The notes: generated by a model not told the origin, from the letters alone. A stretch of 62,022 nucleotides of DNA from an uncultured Geobacteraceae bacterium (GCA_903901875.1 CAIUSO010000111.1:1-62022), one strand, 5' to 3'. Positions 42,861 to 53,710 are shown, counted from the stretch's first letter. A program made the numbers and translations.

Positions 42861-43773
42861 ATGGACTATCGTAAACCAAGAATTTTATGTGTCGATGACG
42901 ACCCCCTGAATACCAATCTTCAGGAAGTTATACTGAATCCGCAAGGGTATGACGTGTTGTCAGCTCATAGTGGGATTGATGCTCTGCACTTATAAGACAT
43001 GAGCGCATAGATCTTTGTTTGATAGATATTGTAATGCCCGGCATTGATGGATTTGAGGTATGCCGTAGGATCAAGTCTGATAAGGTGTTAGAGAACATCC
43101 CCCTACTGATGATTACTGCCGGTGTCGATAAAGAGCTGAGAGTCAGAGGGATTGAGGCTGGTGCAGAAGATGTATTCGTGACCCAACATCAAACGTTGTG
43201 AATCACGATATACCGATCATAGCCATGACCGCCAACGCCATGAAAGAGGATCGCGATAAATGTCTCGGTGTCGGAATGAATGATTACATTTCCAAACCGG
43301 TAAATAAAGGAGAGCGTTCCGTTCTCCTCGAAAAATGGCTATTGCCAACTGAACAAGTACCACATGAACCGGTTGTCGTCCGACATGATATGGGTCACTT
43401 AAAAAAACTGACGGTTCTGTATGTTGAAGATGACGATGACACCCGTGATCAGTACGGTCAGTTTCTCTCGAATATGGTTGGTGCCCTTATTATGGCAAAA
43501 GATGGTGCAGAGGGCCTGGTCGCCTGCCATAAGCACCGACCTGATATCATAATTACTGATATCAGGATGCCGGTTATGGACGGCTTGGCGATGTTGAAAC
43601 ACGTACGTACCCATGACAGATCGCTTCCTGCTATTGCCTTGTCAGCTTTTGACATGCCTGAAGATCAGAGACAATCTGGTGATCTCGGAATGCTCAGGCA
43701 TGAAATTAAGCCTCTGAGCGGTATGAAGCTCAAGCTGGTATTGGAGGAGTGTGCAAAAAGCATTATGTGCTAA
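42861..43773 (+). pseudogene. Chimeric, frameshifted receiver-domain gene
   Basis: Starts as a normal receiver (RILCVDDDPLNTNLQEVILN) but a +1 slip near 42990 stops it after 44 residues. The next frame continues LCLIDIVMPGIDGFEVCRRI to 43200. Near 43180 the sequence joins the tail of a different receiver ([20 protein letters not shown] ... KPV) typical of hybrid kinases, which runs into a second full receiver ([34 protein letters not shown]). It is probably a recombined remnant of hybrid kinase genes. The last part (43198-43773) could still be expressed. Confidence 0.75.
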
Positions 43774-44049
43774 TCGTTTATCACGTGAACAGCATTCCTC
43801 CCCTACCCTGTCAAGTAACGCAACAATTTTACCAGAAAGGTCCTGAGTCTGCGTAAGGTTCTTGTCCTTTACTGAAATACCATTTACCAAAATGGCAGCA
43901 GGTATGATCCGCAAGTTTAGCTGACTGGACAGATTCGGATTCTTTGCCATCAAAACAGTGTTCAATTCGTCCTACAAATGCCAGATGGTGGGTAGGTTAG
44001 AAATCAAGCGGGTGGAAGTTGTTTTGAATGTTGCCACGTGTGCCTTCAA

Positions 44050-45990
44050 TTACCCCGTTTCTGTCTTGTCTACCAAGTAGGTATATCCCAGTAACATTCT
44101 GTCCAGTCGCTCAATAAACTGGCTGCTTTCCTCTATTGAAACCGTTTTTGCAGCCACATCCTTTTCCAGATTACTGCGAACGTTTTTAAGGATTTCTGGC
44201 CCCTTATACTGAACATATTTAAGTGTTTCCCATGTGGCATCGCCATTTATCACTGTATCAATCATGTAGCCGGTTTTGTTGTTGAACGTAATATGTACCG
44301 CGTTGGTATCACCAAACAGGTTATGCAAATCCCCCAGTATTTCCTGGTATGCGCCGATGAGAAAGAAGCCGATGAAATAATCCACTGAGCTATTGATCTT
44401 ATGCATGGGTAAATACTTTGAGCGACCATGTTGCCCGACGAAGCTGGTGATCTCTCCGTCAGAATCACAGGTAATATCGGCTATTGAAGCCATAACATCG
44501 GGCTTCTCATTGAGACGCTGGATCGGCATTATCGGGAAAATCTGGTCTATTGCCCATGAATCGGGGATAGATTGAAAAAGAGAAAAATTGGCAAAATATG
44601 TCTGGCGCAGATGCAGATTGAAGTTTTGCAGCTCTTCGGGGACCGGCTTTATTTTCTCCAGGATGGTACTTATTTTAAGAACAATCTTTGAATAGAGCCA
44701 TTCTGCTGTAGCTCTGTCATTGAGTGTCAAATAACCCAGATTAAAGAGGTTAACGGTTTCAAGCATGAGTTGCTGGGTATCGTGATAATCTTCGCGAAGA
44801 GAATGTCGGTCGATACTCTTATAAATATCAAGGAGCTTCCTTACGGTGGGCACTGGTTTTTCAGCATGAGCCAGTTGCCCTTCAAAATCGGGCATTGCAC
44901 ATTGAGTTTCAGTATTGAGTATGTTTGTTACCAGTACCGAGTAGTGGGCGACGGTGGCCCGCCCCGATTCCGAGATGATGTGGGGACACTCGACACCGGC
45001 TTCGTCGCAGATGTTTTTAATCTGAAATATTACATCGTTAGCATACTCTTCGATTGTATAATTGACGCTGGAGAAATAGCTTGATTTGGAACCGTCATAA
45101 TCGACACCCATGCCACCACCAATGTCCATATATTCTATGCCGATCCCCATCTTTCGTAACTCTGTGTAAATACGTGTTGCTTCGATGAGTGACGTTTTAA
45201 TCTTATCTATCTTTGTTATCTGGCTGCCTATGTGCGAATGCATCAGTTTGACGCACGGCACCATATTGTGCTCTTCAAGCATGCGGATTGCTGCAATAAT
45301 TTCAGACATGCGCAGCCCAAATTTTGCATCTTCACCACCTGATGTTGACCATTTGCCGGTGCCCTTGGAGGATAGCTTAACGCGGATGCCCAGCACCGGC
45401 ATAATCTCCAATTGCCTTGAAAGTGCGATAATTTTTTCAAGTTCAAATAGTTTCTCTACCACCAGTGTGATGTTATAGCCGATCTTTGTGGCATAGAGTA
45501 CCGTCTCGATATATTCGTTGTCTTTATAACCGTTACAGATTATCGGTAAGTCATTGCCGGTAGAAATGGAAATTGCTGCGATAAGTTCCGGTTTTGACCC
45601 TACTTCGAGACCTATGTTGTATCGTTTGCCATAGGAGGCGATGGCTTCGACAACCTGACGTTGCTGATTGACCTTGATCGGATAGAATGTCTGATATTTT
45701 TTGGGATAGTTGTTTTCTATGATGGCGTTTTTGAATACCTGATAAATGAAGGCAATACGCCTTTGAAGGACGTCCATGAAGCGGAGGAGGATAGGAGGTT
45801 TTATCTTACGCTTGATCAAGTCATCCATCAGAATGCGCAAGTCAATGGACTGCTTGGCATTTGATGAGGGATGGATGCACACATTGCCATTTTTGTTGAT
45901 CGTAAATAGATGTGCACCCCAATTGTCAAGACTGTAAATCTTGGCTGAGTCGTTAATTGACCAGCGAGCAGTGTGTGGTTCGGAGTTCAT
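44050..45990 (-). CDS. speA: Biosynthetic arginine decarboxylase
   Basis: 646 residues, the usual SpeA length. Fold III PLP enzyme: active Lys in FYPIKVNQQRQVVEAI, substrate/PLP residues in HSHIGSQITKIDKIKTS and MDIGGGMGVDYDG, SESGRA, and the SpeA-specific N-terminus SLDNWGAHLFTINKNG. It makes agmatine from arginine in the cytosol, the entry to putrescine. Downstream polyamine genes nspC and carboxynorspermidine synthase lie at 59-61 kb. The interval 43774-44049 holds no gene I can support. Confidence 0.93.
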   Translation of the reverse strand: MNSEPHTARWSINDSAKIYSLDNWGAHLFTINKNGNVCIHPSSNAKQSIDLRILMDDLIKRKIKPPILLRFMDVLQRRIAFIYQVFKNAIIENNYPKKYQTFYPIKVNQQRQVVEAIASYGKRYNIGLEVGSKPELIAAISISTGNDLPIICNGYKDNEYIETVLYATKIGYNITLVVEKLFELEKIIALSRQLEIMPVLGIRVKLSSKGTGKWSTSGGEDAKFGLRMSEIIAAIRMLEEHNMVPCVKLMHSHIGSQITKIDKIKTSLIEATRIYTELRKMGIGIEYMDIGGGMGVDYDGSKSSYFSSVNYTIEEYANDVIFQIKNICDEAGVECPHIISESGRATVAHYSVLVTNILNTETQCAMPDFEGQLAHAEKPVPTVRKLLDIYKSIDRHSLREDYHDTQQLMLETVNLFNLGYLTLNDRATAEWLYSKIVLKISTILEKIKPVPEELQNFNLHLRQTYFANFSLFQSIPDSWAIDQIFPIMPIQRLNEKPDVMASIADITCDSDGEITSFVGQHGRSKYLPMHKINSSVDYFIGFFLIGAYQEILGDLHNLFGDTNAVHITFNNKTGYMIDTVINGDATWETLKYVQYKGPEILKNVRSNLEKDVAAKTVSIEESSQFIERLDRMLLGYTYLVDKTETG

Positions 45991-46059
45991 GCAGCCAATC
46001 CTTTGGAGATACGTATGTGTCTTTGTTTACAAAAAATTGAGCGCTACGATCTCGTAGGG

Positions 46060-46539
46060 CTAAAATGCGCATTCATTTTTTTCCATCAGTATTTCATGTT
46101 CCCTCAGCCCAATGGTTCTCAACGATTCATCATTGCTCTTACAGAGCTTGTCGACCAGTTCCACCCATTCATGACTTACGGAGGAGGCGGGAAAACGGGG
46201 AATATCGGTGGAATGAGTTAGCAGATCATGCATAAGATTCTGCTCGTCCGGATGGAAAAAATAGATGCCAATAGCAATAAAGCCATCAGGTTCCTCGGTG
46301 ACATACGTGCACATACCGGTCAAAAAAGCATCTTCATTTGGAATTGCTATCTTAACGACATCTTTTTTATTTGGAATAGTACCGGTGAAAACCTGAGGAA
46401 GTGCTAAAATTTTCACTCCATGGCTACAGCAACTCGCTACAGCAACCTCAATTGTGGCTGCTTCCCAGATCAATATTACCTTACTTAATATGTCTGACGA
46501 CTGCCCAAAAGATTCATTGCTGCTAATCTGTTCCGTCAT
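46060..46539 (-). CDS. Uncharacterised protein, possibly PilZ-like
   Basis: 159 residues. The middle (VVKIAIPNEDAFLTGMCTYV, DGFIAIGIYFFHPDE) has the strand spacing of PilZ-type domains, but the Arg and (D/N)xSxxG c-di-GMP motifs are not seen. The remainder is helical. It follows speA in the opposite flank on the same strand (70 bases). Function unknown. Confidence 0.5.
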   Translation of the reverse strand: MTEQISSNESFGQSSDILSKVILIWEAATIEVAVASCCSHGVKILALPQVFTGTIPNKKDVVKIAIPNEDAFLTGMCTYVTEEPDGFIAIGIYFFHPDEQNLMHDLLTHSTDIPRFPASSVSHEWVELVDKLCKSNDESLRTIGLREHEILMEKNECAF

Positions 46540-46805
46540 AATCCCTCCCAGATCCCGATCTTAATGAAATGAATTGTCAAATTTTAAAATCATAACTTAT
46601 GGCACAAGATCAGTATGAATTCTATCGGTAGCATATAACATGCTTTTATAAATTATAGTGTTACAGTTGTGTTAAACTTTCTCTGCGTTTAGCTAGACCT
46701 TCGGGAAAGGGTTGCAATCTCATATCAACAGACGATAATATTCAGCAGCATGAGAAAAGTGTTGTTGTGGAATGATACTGTCTGACGTTACGGAGGCATG
46801 AATAA

Positions 46806-48929
46806 ATGGAAACAACTACCCATCCTAACCAGACTGAGCCAGTCAGTAGTGGATTGGCAACGTGTTTAGAAAGTATCCTTGAAAATATCAATTCACAATG
46901 TATGTTTATCAAAATAAATCATGTTGCCAAAAAGGTAGAGGATGCCTTTGAAGATAATCCTGATCTGGTAGGCATTATTGTTGTTGACGAAGAGGAGCAC
47001 TTGATGGGTATGATTTCCCGCAGGCGTTTTATGGAAATCTACAGTAAACCATTTCGTAAAGAGTTACACAATAAAAAGCCGCTTAAGCTACTGGTTAAAT
47101 ACGAATTCGATTCTCCACTCAGTTTTGATGCAACGGACAATATTGATTATGTAGTCAGGATGGCATTATCTCGCCCTCACGATCAGATGTATGAGCCCAT
47201 TGTCGTACGCTCGGTGAGTGGTGGATTAAAACTGATAGAAATGCAGTTATTGTTACTCGAACTTGCAAAAATATACGAACATCAATCAATGGCATTGCAG
47301 GAAACATTATCCCGGCTGAATATGGCAAAAGATCGTGCCGAGGCCGCTACACGAGCAAAAAGTACCTTTCTGTCATCGATGAGCCACGAGATTCGCACAC
47401 CTATGAACGGTGTTATTGGCATGACCAGTCTGTTATTTGATACTGAACTCACCCCGGAACAGCACGAATTTGCTAATACAATCCGTAAGAGTGGTGAGAA
47501 TCTTCTGGAACTCATAAATGACATTCTCGATTTTTCAAAAATTGAGGCGGGAAAACTTGAGTTGGAACTGCTCGATCTGGATATCCTTACCATGATGGAA
47601 GATACTGCTGAACTACTTGCCATGCGTGCCGCCGAAAAGGATTTGGAGCTTATCTGTATCGTCGATCCGGCAATTCCGGCCCACGTGCAAGGTGATTCGG
47701 GAAGAATCAGACAAATACTGACCAATCTTGCCGGCAATGCCATAAAGTTCACACGTACCGGTGAAATAGTGCTCAGTGCCACACGTATACGTGACACTGC
47801 TGCTTCGGTCACTGTTCTGTTTGAAGTCAGGGATACCGGCATAGGTATTCCGGCAGATCGACTGGAGGCGGTCTTTGCCCCCTTTACCCAGGCAGAAAGC
47901 TCCACGACCCGCAAGTATGGGGGGACGGGACTCGGACTCAGTATCTGTAAACAGTTAACTGAAATGATGGGAGGGGACATCGGGGTAACCAGTGAATATG
48001 GAGTCGGTTCTGCGTTCCACTTTACCATCTGTCTTGAAAAACCGGGACATGCCCATGATTCCAGTTCCACACGCAGATGGTCTGGTGATGATCTTCGGGG
48101 CATCAGAGTACTTATTGTCGATGATAACGACACATGCCGTTCACAACTGTCGGGCTTGCTTGACAGTTGGCAGTGCTGCACGACAGTGGTTGCAGACTCC
48201 GAAAGTGCGCTGAGTAGTATCCTTCAGGCGGCCAGATCAGGGTTCCACTTTCACACCGCTTTGATCGATATGAAGATGCCTTTCGGAGATGGTTTTGAAT
48301 TGGGTCGTCACATTAGGGCGAGTTCTCTGGTCTCTTCAACAAAGTTGATATTGATGTCAGCTTTTGGCCATTCAGGAGACAAGACGTTATCGGAGGAAAT
48401 TGGTTTTGATGGTTATTTGAGCAAACCCATACGGCAGAGCAAACTACACGATTGCATTACCATTGCACAGGGGAAGTTGCCGGTGGCTACGAAAACCCCA
48501 TATTTTTTATCAGATGATTCACGGGGAAAGAATGATAGATCCACCTTTCGAATTCTCTTGGCCGAGGACAATATAATAAATCAAAAGGTCGCTCAAAAAA
48601 CGCTCAATAACCTCGGTTATAACGTTGATGTTGTGGCAAACGGGCTTGAAGCGGTGCGTGCTTTGGAAATATTCAATTATGATCTGGTACTGATGGATTG
48701 TCAGATGCCCGAAATGGACGGGTATGAAGCGACCGGCATGATCCGGGATGCTGGTTCTAACGTATTAAACCATCGGGTACCTATTGTGGCCATGACCGCC
48801 AACGCGATGAATGAAGATCGTGAAAATTGTTTGCGGGCAGGTATGGATGATTATGTGTCTAAACCGGTGAAAAAAGAGATAATTACGAGCGTATTGGACA
48901 AGTGGTTGCGTACTGGACAGAACAATTAA
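46806..48929 (+). CDS. CBS-domain hybrid histidine kinase with two receivers
   Basis: 707 residues with GGAGG nine bases before the ATG. No membrane helices. Residues about 25-160 form a CBS-type module ([35 protein letters not shown]). HisKA has H194 in [14 protein letters not shown], then HATPase ([26 protein letters not shown]), receiver 1 ([12 protein letters not shown], phospho-Asp in [12 protein letters not shown]) and receiver 2 ([26 protein letters not shown]). CBS domains suggest sensing of a cytosolic adenine nucleotide. Free-standing gene; the 265 bases before it contain no other gene. Confidence 0.88.
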   Translation: METTTHPNQTEPVSSGLATCLESILENINSQCMFIKINHVAKKVEDAFEDNPDLVGIIVVDEEEHLMGMISRRRFMEIYSKPFRKELHNKKPLKLLVKYEFDSPLSFDATDNIDYVVRMALSRPHDQMYEPIVVRSVSGGLKLIEMQLLLLELAKIYEHQSMALQETLSRLNMAKDRAEAATRAKSTFLSSMSHEIRTPMNGVIGMTSLLFDTELTPEQHEFANTIRKSGENLLELINDILDFSKIEAGKLELELLDLDILTMMEDTAELLAMRAAEKDLELICIVDPAIPAHVQGDSGRIRQILTNLAGNAIKFTRTGEIVLSATRIRDTAASVTVLFEVRDTGIGIPADRLEAVFAPFTQAESSTTRKYGGTGLGLSICKQLTEMMGGDIGVTSEYGVGSAFHFTICLEKPGHAHDSSSTRRWSGDDLRGIRVLIVDDNDTCRSQLSGLLDSWQCCTTVVADSESALSSILQAARSGFHFHTALIDMKMPFGDGFELGRHIRASSLVSSTKLILMSAFGHSGDKTLSEEIGFDGYLSKPIRQSKLHDCITIAQGKLPVATKTPYFLSDDSRGKNDRSTFRILLAEDNIINQKVAQKTLNNLGYNVDVVANGLEAVRALEIFNYDLVLMDCQMPEMDGYEATGMIRDAGSNVLNHRVPIVAMTANAMNEDRENCLRAGMDDYVSKPVKKEIITSVLDKWLRTGQNN

Positions 48930-49079
48930 CGTTTCGATCTCCTCCTGGTGTCACTGTAACTGCCGATCATCCCGATGTTCCCCCCATCAAATGCATATCT
49001 TTTCACAACTTTTACACGTTCGAAATATGTATGTAACGTGACGATGTTATAGTTCCTCCAAACAATCTCGGGAGGGGCT

Positions 49080-50156
49080 ATGATCAATAAGGCGATGAAA
49101 CTGAAGACCGTAAAGGACAGCCTACCGGTGGTAACGGCGGTGACTACCGCAGTAGGGCTTGTGAGAGGAATCTCGTTCAAACGCTTTAAACCAAAGTCCC
49201 GGAAACGTGAATTTTTTGAGATTGCCGACAATAATGACAGCCATCGTTCCCGCTGCCAGATATTCAGGGAAAAAGGTACGGGAAATGTCCCAACCATAGT
49301 CCTTGGTGGTTTTGTACCGGACGCGACAGAAACGGTGGAGTTCCAGCGGGAATTGCTCCGCCAGCATGGCTCTATCTACTACGTAAATTACTCTCGTAAT
49401 GGCTTTAGTCAAAAAATGTTTAATGCCCAACTTGCCGATTTAATAGAATCCCTTGCCGGCAAGCGACAGAAGCCAATGATCATGGGGGTCAGCTTTGGCT
49501 GCGGCCTTCTCTCGGACTTCTTGGGCCTTGCCTCTGAGCTGATCCACGAATCCATACGGGGCATAATATTGGTGAGCCCGGTTTTGACAACCCACGATCT
49601 GATCAGACCGCCAGAAATGAAGCGGGATGGTGTGCGTATTCTGGAGAGTAATCTCAAAAAAATTGTTGCAGCAGACCCCACCAATGACACCGATATAACC
49701 AAACAGATAGATCGTTCACGCCGCTGTTTTCAGGCACTTTTTAATGCAGGGGCTGAGAATCGTCCCCTGAGCGTCCGTCATCTCGCCATCCGCAAACGAA
49801 TTAATGATGTTATCGAGCTGACCACTGCGAGGGGAGGCTTTGAGCGAGTGACTGCGTTGAGAAACTTCACTCTGCCACCCTTAACCCAAACACACTTTTC
49901 TGGACCAGTACTGGCACTGCTTGCCGAACTGGAAGCGGATATTCTGGTACCTTCCTCGCCTACGCTGGAGCTGTTTAGTAATGAATCTCTCTTCACCCGG
50001 TTATTCCCCGCCGGGAAGGTAAAAACGGTCCGCTCACACCGACCGGGTGACGGGGTTGCCCATGCGTCCCTCATCTTTCACCATGATGCATACAATGGGT
50101 TACTTGAACGCTGGTACGAAAGACTCCTGTACCCACGTCTCCATTTGGCTGTTTAG
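49080..50156 (+). CDS. Alpha/beta-hydrolase-like protein
   Basis: 358 residues with CGGGAGGGG before the ATG. A hydrolase fold with TIVLGGFVPDATE as the strand/oxyanion loop, and GVSFGCG as a nucleophile elbow (G-x-S-x-G); a late His in HRPGDGVAHASLIFHHD is a candidate. It ends on the base before the GH3-like gene starts, so the two are coupled. With the GH3 and MGDG-synthase-like genes it probably acts on an acyl or lipid substrate. Confidence 0.7.
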   Translation: MINKAMKLKTVKDSLPVVTAVTTAVGLVRGISFKRFKPKSRKREFFEIADNNDSHRSRCQIFREKGTGNVPTIVLGGFVPDATETVEFQRELLRQHGSIYYVNYSRNGFSQKMFNAQLADLIESLAGKRQKPMIMGVSFGCGLLSDFLGLASELIHESIRGIILVSPVLTTHDLIRPPEMKRDGVRILESNLKKIVAADPTNDTDITKQIDRSRRCFQALFNAGAENRPLSVRHLAIRKRINDVIELTTARGGFERVTALRNFTLPPLTQTHFSGPVLALLAELEADILVPSSPTLELFSNESLFTRLFPAGKVKTVRSHRPGDGVAHASLIFHHDAYNGLLERWYERLLYPRLHLAV

Positions 50157-51734
50157 ATGGCACTTATCACTCGAATTCAAGAATCCGTGTTACTGCAAGG
50201 TGTCCTTCGCACCTTGGCCAGAAAGCGTGCTGATCGAATAGATCGCATGGATCCGCTTGCATCACAACGGGACATCTTCAAAACCTTGATCAATACCGCT
50301 GCCACAACGCAATTCGGCAGGGATAATCTATTTTCCCGATTGCAGAACATCCCCTTCAATGTAGCGTACAGCTATTTCAGAAGCCAGATACCGATACGCT
50401 CCTACCGGGACTTTATGGTGGACTATTTCAGCGGTCAGCTGACAGTGCCAGCCAACGGCCATTCAGCACCGTTACTTAATAATGTCACCTGGCCGGGTGT
50501 CACCAAACTGTTTTGTGAAACGTCGGGTACGACGGCACCGACCAAGTTTATCCCCTTTTCAGCAGAGATGTTTGCAGAGAATAAACGGGCCGCCCTTGAT
50601 ATGATCGCCTGCTATCTGGCAGCACATCCGCAGTCACAGATAGCCAGGGGGAAAATTCTCTATATGTCCGGTTCCACGAAACTGACGCAGGTCAAACGGG
50701 GAGTGTGGTCCGGCGACATGAGCGCACTGACTCTCCGCTTCCGCCCCTGGTACCTGACCCCCTTTATTGAACCGAACAGTGCTATTTCTTCCCTTCCCTG
50801 GGAAGAAAAACTGCCGGCGATGGCACAGCTGCTGCTCTCGGACAACACTATTCGGGTCATTTCCGGCGTTCCTCCCTGGATAATTCTTCTCTTGAAAAAA
50901 TGCGGGGAGATTGGTGGCAAGCCGCTTCACGAGTTGTTACCAAACCTTGAGCTGATAATACATGGTGGCACCAGCATTCTCCCCTATCGGAATGAATTCG
51001 AATCTCTCTTTGCCGGTGCAGGACCCCAGTTCCTTGAGTTACTTCCTTCATCGGAAGCCTTTATGGCGTTTCAGCGTCCGGGGGAACGGTACATGCGCCT
51101 GACACCCTTTTATGGTGTATTTTTTGAGTTTGTTCGTTTTGAAGACCTTGATGAACAGGGTAAACCGTCTCCCTATGCCGGTACGATCCCGCTGGAGCAG
51201 GTTGAAGTGGGGCAGCGTTATGCCGTTATTCTCAATACCTGCTCCGGTTTGTGGCGCTATCATATTGGGGATACCATCCGCTTTGTCTCCACATCCCCCC
51301 ACTTCATCGAGTTTACCGGTCGTGACCGTTTTCTCGACAAACTTGAGGAAAAGGTGACGCAGGGGGAGGTTGAGCAGGCCATAGCCAACTTGAACAGTAC
51401 CCACTTCTGGAATGTGCGGGAATTTATGGTTGGTGCCAACATTCCCGAACGTCGCCACCAGTGGGTGTTGGCGGTTCATGACACAACCTTGAGTGGTGCG
51501 GATGCCGCACATATTCTCGATTCTACACTGCGGGGGCTGAATGCAGACTATGCGACATTCAGGAGTCAGGGGCGCATTACTGCACCGGAAGTGTTGCTGG
51601 TACCGGAAAATGGTATTTATCGCTGGTCCCAGAGTGAAAGAGGCAAGTTGGGGGGGCAGAGTAAAATACCGCATATCGATCCAACACAGGATTCTTCAAT
51701 GATAGCCAGTCTTCGAGGCTTCCATGGGGCGTAA
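50157..51734 (+). CDS. GH3-family acyl-adenylate ligase-like protein
   Basis: 525 residues. Family marks: ETSGTTAPTKFIPFS (ATP/AMP loop), a SGSTKLT motif, IHGGTSILPYRNEFES, EAFMAFQ, and CSGLWRYHIGDTIRF with ATP/acyl contacts. Plant GH3 enzymes join amino acids to hormone acids. Bacterial members are uncharacterised, but their fold is that of acyl-adenylating ligases. Start directly after the hydrolase stop. I infer that it activates a carboxylate, perhaps a fatty acid, for a lipid product. Confidence 0.85.
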   Translation: MALITRIQESVLLQGVLRTLARKRADRIDRMDPLASQRDIFKTLINTAATTQFGRDNLFSRLQNIPFNVAYSYFRSQIPIRSYRDFMVDYFSGQLTVPANGHSAPLLNNVTWPGVTKLFCETSGTTAPTKFIPFSAEMFAENKRAALDMIACYLAAHPQSQIARGKILYMSGSTKLTQVKRGVWSGDMSALTLRFRPWYLTPFIEPNSAISSLPWEEKLPAMAQLLLSDNTIRVISGVPPWIILLLKKCGEIGGKPLHELLPNLELIIHGGTSILPYRNEFESLFAGAGPQFLELLPSSEAFMAFQRPGERYMRLTPFYGVFFEFVRFEDLDEQGKPSPYAGTIPLEQVEVGQRYAVILNTCSGLWRYHIGDTIRFVSTSPHFIEFTGRDRFLDKLEEKVTQGEVEQAIANLNSTHFWNVREFMVGANIPERRHQWVLAVHDTTLSGADAAHILDSTLRGLNADYATFRSQGRITAPEVLLVPENGIYRWSQSERGKLGGQSKIPHIDPTQDSSMIASLRGFHGA

Positions 51735-51763
51735 CATTTTTTCAGAGCTGCCTGTGATGAGGG

Positions 51764-52933
51764 ATGTGCGTAATGGATAATATGCCAAAGAGAGCCATAC
51801 GAATTGCCGTATTCAGCGTTTCCGCCGGTTCTGGACATGTACGGGCAGCCCAGGCACTTATCGCCTCAGCCGGATTGTGGTTTCCGGAAGTTGAAGTAAT
51901 CCATGTAGATATGATGGATCTGGTTCCCAAGCTCTTTCGTACTATCTATACTGAAACCTATATCAAATTGATTGAGCAGCATCCGGCTGTCTGGAGCTAC
52001 CTGTTTAATCGAACAAACACCGAAAAAAACAACTCCTACCTTTCTCGTATTCGAAGGTCAATTGAAACAATTAGCACCAGAAAGTTAAAATGTGCCTTGA
52101 AAGAAATCGCTCCAGATCACGTCATCTGTACTCATTTCCTACCTGCCCAGTTATTTTCACGTCGGATTGAAAAGGGAAAATACTATAAGCCGGTGTGGGT
52201 TCAGATAACTGATTTCGATGCACACACCCTTTGGATACACAAATGGATGAACGGGTACTTTGTTGCCCATGACGAACTGGCCTGGCGTATCTCGGAGCGT
52301 GGTATCACGTTTGAAAATGTCCATGTAACCGGTATTCCAATTATGCCGTCTTTCAGTGAAATATTATGCCGAAGAGAGTGCTCCGAGGAACTGGGACTTA
52401 ACCCGTCAGTCATGACCATACTTCTGATGTCAGGGGGAGATGGTATCGGTGATAGCCACAAACTTGCTGAAAGGCTTCTTCTTGCCGGTGAGGGAGATTT
52501 CCAAATAATTGCCTTGGCGGGAAAAAATGAAAAACTGCTTAAAAAATTTACTTTGCTGGCTGAACGGCATCCCGGAAAGTTATTCCCGCTTGGTTTTATA
52601 CACACCGTTGAGCGTGTCATGGCAGCGAGCGATTTTGCCATCACCAAACCTGGCGGTTTGACTTCATCAGAGTGCTTGGCCATGGGATTACCCATGGTCG
52701 TTGTCTCCCCGATTCCCGGTCAGGAGGAACGCAATACCGACTTTCTGCTGGAGCACGGAGTTGCAGTCAAGGCGTGTGATGAAAATGCACTGATCTGGCG
52801 AGTGAACATGCTGCTGAGAGAACCACACCGACTGAAAATAATGCGTGACAAAGCACTTATGATAGGGAGACATGATTCTGCCCGCATGGTTCTTGACATC
52901 GTCCTCGGGAAACTGGCAGGTGCTCATCAATGA
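51764..52933 (+). CDS. MGDG-synthase/UgtP-type glycosyltransferase
   Basis: 389 residues; Met at 51776 and 51785 are alternative starts. N-terminal MGDG-synthase domain (SVSAGSGHVRAAQALI, VDMMDLVPKLFRTIYTETYI), GT-B fold with donor-site motifs LLMSGGDGIGD and ITKPGGLTSSECLAMGLPMV (GG-x-T-x-x-E). It transfers a sugar from UDP- or GDP-sugar to diacylglycerol-like acceptors at the membrane. It overlaps the next membrane-protein gene by 4 bases, indicating a four-gene lipid operon. Confidence 0.87.
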   Translation: MCVMDNMPKRAIRIAVFSVSAGSGHVRAAQALIASAGLWFPEVEVIHVDMMDLVPKLFRTIYTETYIKLIEQHPAVWSYLFNRTNTEKNNSYLSRIRRSIETISTRKLKCALKEIAPDHVICTHFLPAQLFSRRIEKGKYYKPVWVQITDFDAHTLWIHKWMNGYFVAHDELAWRISERGITFENVHVTGIPIMPSFSEILCRRECSEELGLNPSVMTILLMSGGDGIGDSHKLAERLLLAGEGDFQIIALAGKNEKLLKKFTLLAERHPGKLFPLGFIHTVERVMAASDFAITKPGGLTSSECLAMGLPMVVVSPIPGQEERNTDFLLEHGVAVKACDENALIWRVNMLLREPHRLKIMRDKALMIGRHDSARMVLDIVLGKLAGAHQ

Positions 52934-53430
52934 AATCAGAATTTTTAAAAAGAGTTATCCACATTAGCATACTACTGATGTGGGTGTTGTTACTCGGCAT
53001 GTTTTTTGCCAAAACAGAAATCCAGATTGAGGGTGCGAACGGTTGGGCCACCTCACTCCCCACCTGGAGAATCGAGAAACATCTGCTTCTCGATATTTTC
53101 TGGGGCGGACGAGCCATGACCGGTTACCACGCATGGGTGTTCTCATTCATGTTTCTGGCTTTTCACCTTCCCCATGTCATTCAAGGACGCTTTTCATGGC
53201 GGATTGAAGCCCGTTGTATCTCCGCACTGATGTTCTTTTGGATCTCAGAAGACTTCCTCTGGTTTGTATTCAATCCAGCCTTTGGATTAGCCCGTTTTTC
53301 AAGCAGTAACGTTCCCTGGCATAAACACTGGTTGCTGGGTGTGCCCTCGGATTATGTGACGTATATGATACTTGGTGCTCTGCTTCTTGCGTGGTCTTTT
53401 TTTGGACTGAAATCAAAAAAACGTACATAA
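52930..53430 (+). CDS. Uncharacterised membrane protein of the lipid operon
   Basis: 166 residues with four predicted helices (HISILLMWVLLLGMFFAK; GYHAWVFSFMFLAFHLPHVI; ALMFFWISEDFLWFVFNPAF; MILGALLLAWSFFGLK). Several aromatic and His residues lie in the helices (HAW, HLPH). No family is recognised. Its start overlaps the glycosyltransferase stop and its end is inside a hairpin terminator. It probably acts with the glycolipid enzymes. Confidence 0.65.
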   Translation: MKSEFLKRVIHISILLMWVLLLGMFFAKTEIQIEGANGWATSLPTWRIEKHLLLDIFWGGRAMTGYHAWVFSFMFLAFHLPHVIQGRFSWRIEARCISALMFFWISEDFLWFVFNPAFGLARFSSSNVPWHKHWLLGVPSDYVTYMILGALLLAWSFFGLKSKKRT

Positions 53431-53450
53431 CCAACTACCGGTTATGTACG
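53422..53450 (+). terminator. Hairpin terminating the lipid operon
   Basis: CGTACATAACC pairs with GGTTATGTACG (11 bp) around a 7-base loop. The left arm includes the stop codon of the membrane-protein gene. The gene on the other strand ends 20 bases beyond, so it may act in both directions. Confidence 0.7.
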
Positions 53451-53470
53451 AACACCCCGAATTTTAGTGC

Positions 53471-53710
53471 TTACCTAATTCTTGAGGCCCGCACAATTTT
53501 ATCAGCACCACCGGTATACAAATCATTTACGCTCTCGTGCCGTTTCCATCCGTACTCAGTATTTTCTTCATAGTATAAAGTCTGTTTCCCAATTAATTCA
53601 GTCCTGATCTTGTGGAGTGGAGTAACAAGTCTGGCCAGTGTTTCAAACTCGGGGTCTCCCGGACGATAGCTTTTACATCCGACTAAATCAACTGTGGTTC
53701 TTTGCTGCAT
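53471..53710 (-). CDS. Small uncharacterised soluble protein
   Basis: 79 residues with a strong AGGAGG site six bases before the ATG. Mixed-charge, no signal or helix in the membrane (VGCKSYRPGDPEFETLARLV; QTLYYEENTEYGWKRHESVN). No domain recognised. It stands alone, convergent with the lipid operon. Confidence 0.6.
   Translation of the reverse strand: MQQRTTVDLVGCKSYRPGDPEFETLARLVTPLHKIRTELIGKQTLYYEENTEYGWKRHESVNDLYTGGADKIVRASRIR

Noticed and set aside
43642-43965. 107-codon minus-strand frame
   Set aside because: Largely antisense to a receiver domain and without a recognisable motif.
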